Made by a program: the position numbers and the translations under genes
The notes under the pieces: generated by a model
What the model was told of the DNA's origin: nothing
The model's database searches: none
What the model saw: only the letters and a program-made list of their open reading frames with translations
In this document: piece after piece, positions 61,307 through 64,000 of the stretch
Layout of the letters: every line of letters begins with the position of its first letter
Numbering within the stretch: position 1 is the stretch's first letter
Source of the DNA: Reichenbachiella faecimaris
GTDB taxonomy: Bacteria > Bacteroidota > Bacteroidia > Cytophagales > Cyclobacteriaceae
Direction of reading: 5' to 3'
Assembly: GCF_900176375.1 (NCBI RefSeq)
Contig: NZ_FWYF01000001.1
Span: forward strand, 1,188,449 to 1,252,448
Length of the DNA: 64,000 bases

Positions 61307-62383
61307 TCAGTCCGCAATCTCAACAGAATAAACCATAGGCAAATCTGAAGACAGCCTCTTCCAGCTTTCTCCTAAATTATTGGAGTAATACACATTGCCA
61401 GTGGTGGTACCAAATACCAAATGGTCACCAGATATATCCAAGCAGTGTCTGTATACAATATCAAAGCAATTTTCTTGTGGAAGTCCTGTTCTTTGTTCTT
61501 TCCAGGTTTTCCCACCATCATCAGTTCGGCATACCACCAATGCCTGATCAACAGCCACACGAATCTCATCACTGATGCCAGGTACCACCCAGGCCTGATC
61601 TGGATTGTCATGCTTGATGGCGACAGCAAACCCAAAATTCGCAGGCCCATCTTTCTGACTTACCTCATTCCAATTTTTGGCGCCATCTGTGGTGACAAAT
61701 ATTCCACAATGGTTTTGCTGCCAAAGCACATCAGGATTAGAAGGGCAAGCTTTTATGATATGAGGGTCTTGTCCAATCTCCGAATTAGGATCAGGTAAAA
61801 AGTCAGCTTTCAAACCTTTATTGACAGGCAGCCAGGTCTCGCCTGCATCATACGACTCAAACACGCCCGCACAACTCACAGCCACATAGAGATGATTTGA
61901 ATCCCTAGGGTCGACTACAACTGAGTGAATTCCAGGATTGTCTCGACCACCACCAAACCACTTTTCTCTGGATGGGTGATCCCAAAGTGACGTTACCAAT
62001 TGCCAGGTATCTCCATTGTCAGCTGATTTGAATAAGGCTCCTGGATCTGTACCAAGATATAGGACACCAGGCTTGTCATTGCCTCCATGGGACATGGCCC
62101 AGAGATATTTCACTGCGGCTGGCACGCCTTCCTTCACCTCCATGCCCTCATCAAATTTGGGAGCTTCTATTTCTTTCCAGGTTTTACCCTGATCTGTGCT
62201 ACGATGTAGCTTGCATCCCCAATGTCCGTGATCCAAACAGGCCCACCAAGTGTCTGTACGTTCGTCTACTAATGTGAGAGAAACGGGAATACCCAAAAAG
62301 TGGGTAGATTGATGACTCCAGCCATTTCCGTCCTGCTGATAAATAATGAGTCCCTTTCTTGTGCCAAGTAGTAAATTTGCCAT
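61307..62383 (-). CDS. Cytoplasmic six-Asp-box beta-propeller protein
   Basis: A 358-residue protein without a signal peptide. Six Asp boxes mark the blades: STDQGKTW, SADNGDTW, SYDAGETW, TTDGAKNW, TDDGGKTW and SNNLGESW. It is often labelled exo-alpha-sialidase by homology, but no FRIP motif or arginine triad is present, so I reject that name. It lies 14 nt downstream of a MoaD-like gene, and the pairing suggests a scaffold or partner for the ubiquitin-fold protein. Location is cytoplasmic by sequence. Confidence 0.85.
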   Translation of the reverse strand: MANLLLGTRKGLIIYQQDGNGWSHQSTHFLGIPVSLTLVDERTDTWWACLDHGHWGCKLHRSTDQGKTWKEIEAPKFDEGMEVKEGVPAAVKYLWAMSHGGNDKPGVLYLGTDPGALFKSADNGDTWQLVTSLWDHPSREKWFGGGRDNPGIHSVVVDPRDSNHLYVAVSCAGVFESYDAGETWLPVNKGLKADFLPDPNSEIGQDPHIIKACPSNPDVLWQQNHCGIFVTTDGAKNWNEVSQKDGPANFGFAVAIKHDNPDQAWVVPGISDEIRVAVDQALVVCRTDDGGKTWKEQRTGLPQENCFDIVYRHCLDISGDHLVFGTTTGNVYYSNNLGESWKRLSSDLPMVYSVEIAD

Positions 62384-62397
62384 GTTAGTTTGAGGTT

Positions 62398-62670
62398 TTA
62401 GCCGCCTGATAAAGCTTGCATGATATAGATTTCGTCTGTGGGTTTCACTGCATCACTTAGTGCTATACGATCCCTGATCAACTCGTCTCCAATAAAAATA
62501 TTGACATGCTTACGCAATTGCCCTTGTTCATCAACCACATAATCCTTAAGCCCTTTAAATTTACTTTCGAGCGCATCCAAAATCTCATTGAGATCTAAAC
62601 TGTCCATTTCGATCTCTGTAAGCTCTGGATAAAATCGTTTGAGGTTTGCTGTGAATTTGATGGTAGGCAT
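62398..62670 (-). CDS. MoaD/ThiS-like ubiquitin-fold protein with C-terminal GG
   Basis: A 90-residue ubiquitin-fold protein that ends in ALSGG, keeping the GG needed for adenylation and thiocarboxylation. It is a second MoaD-like protein beside the one in the Mo cofactor cluster but has little sequence in common with it: its core reads NEILDALESKFKGLKDYV and HVNIFIGDELIRD. It is coupled to the downstream six-Asp-box protein by 14 nt. No MoaE, ThiG or sulfurtransferase gene is near, so its partner reaction is unknown. Confidence 0.85.
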   Translation of the reverse strand: MPTIKFTANLKRFYPELTEIEMDSLDLNEILDALESKFKGLKDYVVDEQGQLRKHVNIFIGDELIRDRIALSDAVKPTDEIYIMQALSGG

Positions 62671-62761
62671 GGTAAGTTTCTAAATCATTCTAAGCCAATT
62701 TAATAAAAGACGAACGAAAGTAGAAATTCAGGACAGAAGATGTACAAAAAGCCCTCCTGAT

Positions 62762-62851
62762 TGTTATTTCAAATGGAGCAAGGTGTGCTGTTCGAGAAAT
62801 CTCATGAACAACTGCATAAATGATAAGATTTCTCCTATGGTCGAAATGACA
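62762..62851. repeat. Dispersed ~90-nt palindromic repeat, copy 2
   Basis: Outer arms TGTTATTTCAA (62762) and TCGAAATGACA (to 62851), inner arms GAGAAATCT (62794-62802) and AGATTTCTC (62826-62834). It matches the copy at 42881-42972 in arm sequence, spacing and length. It lies in a 226-nt gap between the MoaD-like gene and the GNAT gene. Confidence 0.6.
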
Positions 62852-62896
62852 GTAAAAATGAGTTTGTATCATTTGTAGTTTGGCCGAAGGGTTGAA

Positions 62897-63331
62897 TCAG
62901 CTCAGACTCAAATGCAAGATAGGATACGGCTCCCCTTGTCCATCCAAAGGCGAACGACCCACTATCTGAAAACCCATGTAAAGATAGAAATCAACAGCCT
63001 GTGGATTTTGTTCGTTCACATCCACTTTGGTGCAATACAGGTTTTCGATAGCATGTAAAAGCAAGGCTTTGCCCACCCCTTTTCTTCTCGCATCAGGACG
63101 GATAAAGAGCATTTCAATATCGGTCTCATGGATTCCAAGAAAACCCAGCAGCTTTCCATCCTCTTTCACGCCAAACAACTGTACAGCATCAAAATATTGA
63201 TCCAAAATCAAAGGTTTTAATTCCAGCATTCTGGCTTCAGGCAAAAAATCATGGGTGGCCCGAACAGAAGCTTCCCATACTTCAATCATTTCCAGATAAT
63301 CTACGTTACTCAATGGACTGATCGTGTACAT
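62897..63331 (-). CDS. GNAT family N-acetyltransferase
   Basis: A 144-residue acetyltransferase with the acetyl-CoA-binding motif RPDARRKGVGKALLLHAI (about 76-93) and the C-terminal NPQAVDFYLYMGFQIVGRSP strand. The N-terminus (MYTISPLSNVDYLEMIEVWE) matches the YjaB/ElaA-like GNAT group. The substrate is unknown. It is monocistronic and lies next to the dispersed repeat. Confidence 0.88.
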   Translation of the reverse strand: MYTISPLSNVDYLEMIEVWEASVRATHDFLPEARMLELKPLILDQYFDAVQLFGVKEDGKLLGFLGIHETDIEMLFIRPDARRKGVGKALLLHAIENLYCTKVDVNEQNPQAVDFYLYMGFQIVGRSPLDGQGEPYPILHLSLS

Positions 63332-63376
63332 GCGACAATATTAAAAAAAAATCTTTTAGAAAACATAACAAGAAAA

Positions 63377-64000
63377 ATGAGAGTACCCGCGATTATTATT
63401 TTAGCTGTTTTTATATCCTCTTTATACAGTTGTCAAACCGAAAACCAAACAAGCCAAAACAAAGAAAAAGTTTCTTCCGACACATTGACCAAACATCTCA
63501 AACCTTTCAGAACGGACTTGCCCACCATTGGGCTTTTGATGTATCATGGGGTTCTTCAAAGCGAGGTGGTAGCCACATCGGATGTTTTCTCAAAACCTTC
63601 AGAAGATGGTCAACAGCTTTTTAATGTGATCACCATTGCCGAAACCATGAATCCGATCACCACAGAGGAAGGCATGCATTTCGTTCCAGATTATACTTTC
63701 GACAATTGCCCAAAATTGACTGCCTTGTTTGTGCCCAGTGCCTATGATATGTATTCGCAAGTGCGCAACGAGAAAATTATCAACTTCATTAAAAACAAAA
63801 ATAAGGAGGCCAAGTACGTCGTGAGCAACTGCGCCGGCGCTCAGCTCATAGGTGCATCTGGTATTGCCGATGGACATAAAGTAGTAACCTGGATAGGCGG
63901 CGGCAAACAATTACAGATAGACTATCCAAACCTCTTGGTGCAAGATGATAGTCTCGTCACGTTTGTAGAAGACGGTAAATTCAGCTCCTCCAATGGCAAC
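63377..64000 (+). CDS. DJ-1/PfpI family lipoprotein, C-terminus cut by window edge
   Basis: The 208 visible residues start at ATG 63377 and run off the right edge. A lipoprotein signal (MRVPAIIILAVFISSLYSC, cysteine 19) precedes a DJ-1/PfpI fold with IGLLMYHGVLQSEVV, LFVPSAYDM and the nucleophile elbow VVSNCAGAQLIGAS with C152. Exported DJ-1 relatives are unusual but known in Bacteroidota. The family includes glyoxalases, chaperones and araC-type sensors; the function is open. Confidence 0.82.
   Translation, partial: MRVPAIIILAVFISSLYSCQTENQTSQNKEKVSSDTLTKHLKPFRTDLPTIGLLMYHGVLQSEVVATSDVFSKPSEDGQQLFNVITIAETMNPITTEEGMHFVPDYTFDNCPKLTALFVPSAYDMYSQVRNEKIINFIKNKNKEAKYVVSNCAGAQLIGASGIADGHKVVTWIGGGKQLQIDYPNLLVQDDSLVTFVEDGKFSSSNGN

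Noticed and set aside
61307-62383. Naming the six-Asp-box protein exo-alpha-sialidase
   Set aside because: Asp boxes are structural. The FRIP motif and arginine triad required for sialidase activity are missing.
1-64000. tRNA genes, CRISPR arrays, insertion sequences, prophage or defence genes
   Set aside because: I looked for cloverleaf ends, regular spaced repeats, transposase/integrase motifs and restriction or toxin domains and found none.

Overview
The window is a gene-dense, AT-rich stretch of a Bacteroidota chromosome, most likely a marine or soil member of the Cytophagales; a Reichenbachiella-like organism is my guess and is not proven. The evidence is an Oar-type TonB-dependent receptor, a DUF2911 protein, a secreted sortilin/BNR protein, Bacteroidota-type lipoproteins, near absence of Shine-Dalgarno sequences, and many TAnnTTTG boxes (the Bacteroidota -7 element) just upstream of genes. 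I see no insertion sequence, prophage, CRISPR array or tRNA. It reads as core and shell chromosome rather than an island.

Layout. 1-5.3 kb: start of topB, a YchJ/SEC-C protein, a MacB/FtsX-type ABC permease, a putative membrane-tethered regulator and a DUF2911 protein. 5.4-12.7 kb: rpe, glnS, a secreted unknown, a degenerate receiver, a CheC-CheY pair, a DinB-like protein and an exported amidase. 12.8-24.2 kb: the Oar-like receptor, acyP-deoC, an amidohydrolase, a nucleotidyltransferase, a peroxiredoxin, the SRP RNA, a transaldolase and an ftsE-like ATPase with a small partner. 24.2-38.8 kb: sortilin-like protein, ilvE, a PduO-type cobalamin adenosyltransferase, a YtcJ-type amidohydrolase, a secreted GH13 alpha-amylase divergent from a membrane LytTR regulator, an ECF sigma/anti-sigma/DUF4097/metallophosphoesterase operon and a GltB-like FMN protein. 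39-44.7 kb: molybdenum cofactor cluster (moeA, moaC, a mobB-mobA fusion, moaE, moaD, fdhD and a small conserved partner), followed by an Asp-Asp-Thr repeat lipoprotein. 44.8-57.9 kb: M3 and M28 peptidases, an aromatic amino acid decarboxylase/sirtuin/unknown operon, a Cys/Met-metabolism PLP enzyme divergent from an Lrp/AsnC regulator, an unknown protein, moaA and a TPR sensor-like protein. 58-64 kb: a methyltransferase with a duplicated N-terminal module, a class C beta-lactamase-like hydrolase, a MoaD-like protein coupled to a six-Asp-box propeller, a GNAT and the start of a DJ-1/PfpI lipoprotein.

Mo cofactor synthesis is nearly complete here (MoaA, MoaC, MoaD, MoaE, MoeA, MobA, FdhD), but no molybdoenzyme lies in the window, so the clients are elsewhere. 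The observations I rate highest are the MoaD-like/propeller pair, three direct repeats at an exact 21-bp pitch upstream of the LytTR gene, two copies of a ~90-nt dispersed palindromic repeat, the methyltransferase with a duplicated winged-helix-like module, and the MobB-MobA fusion with a ruined P-loop.
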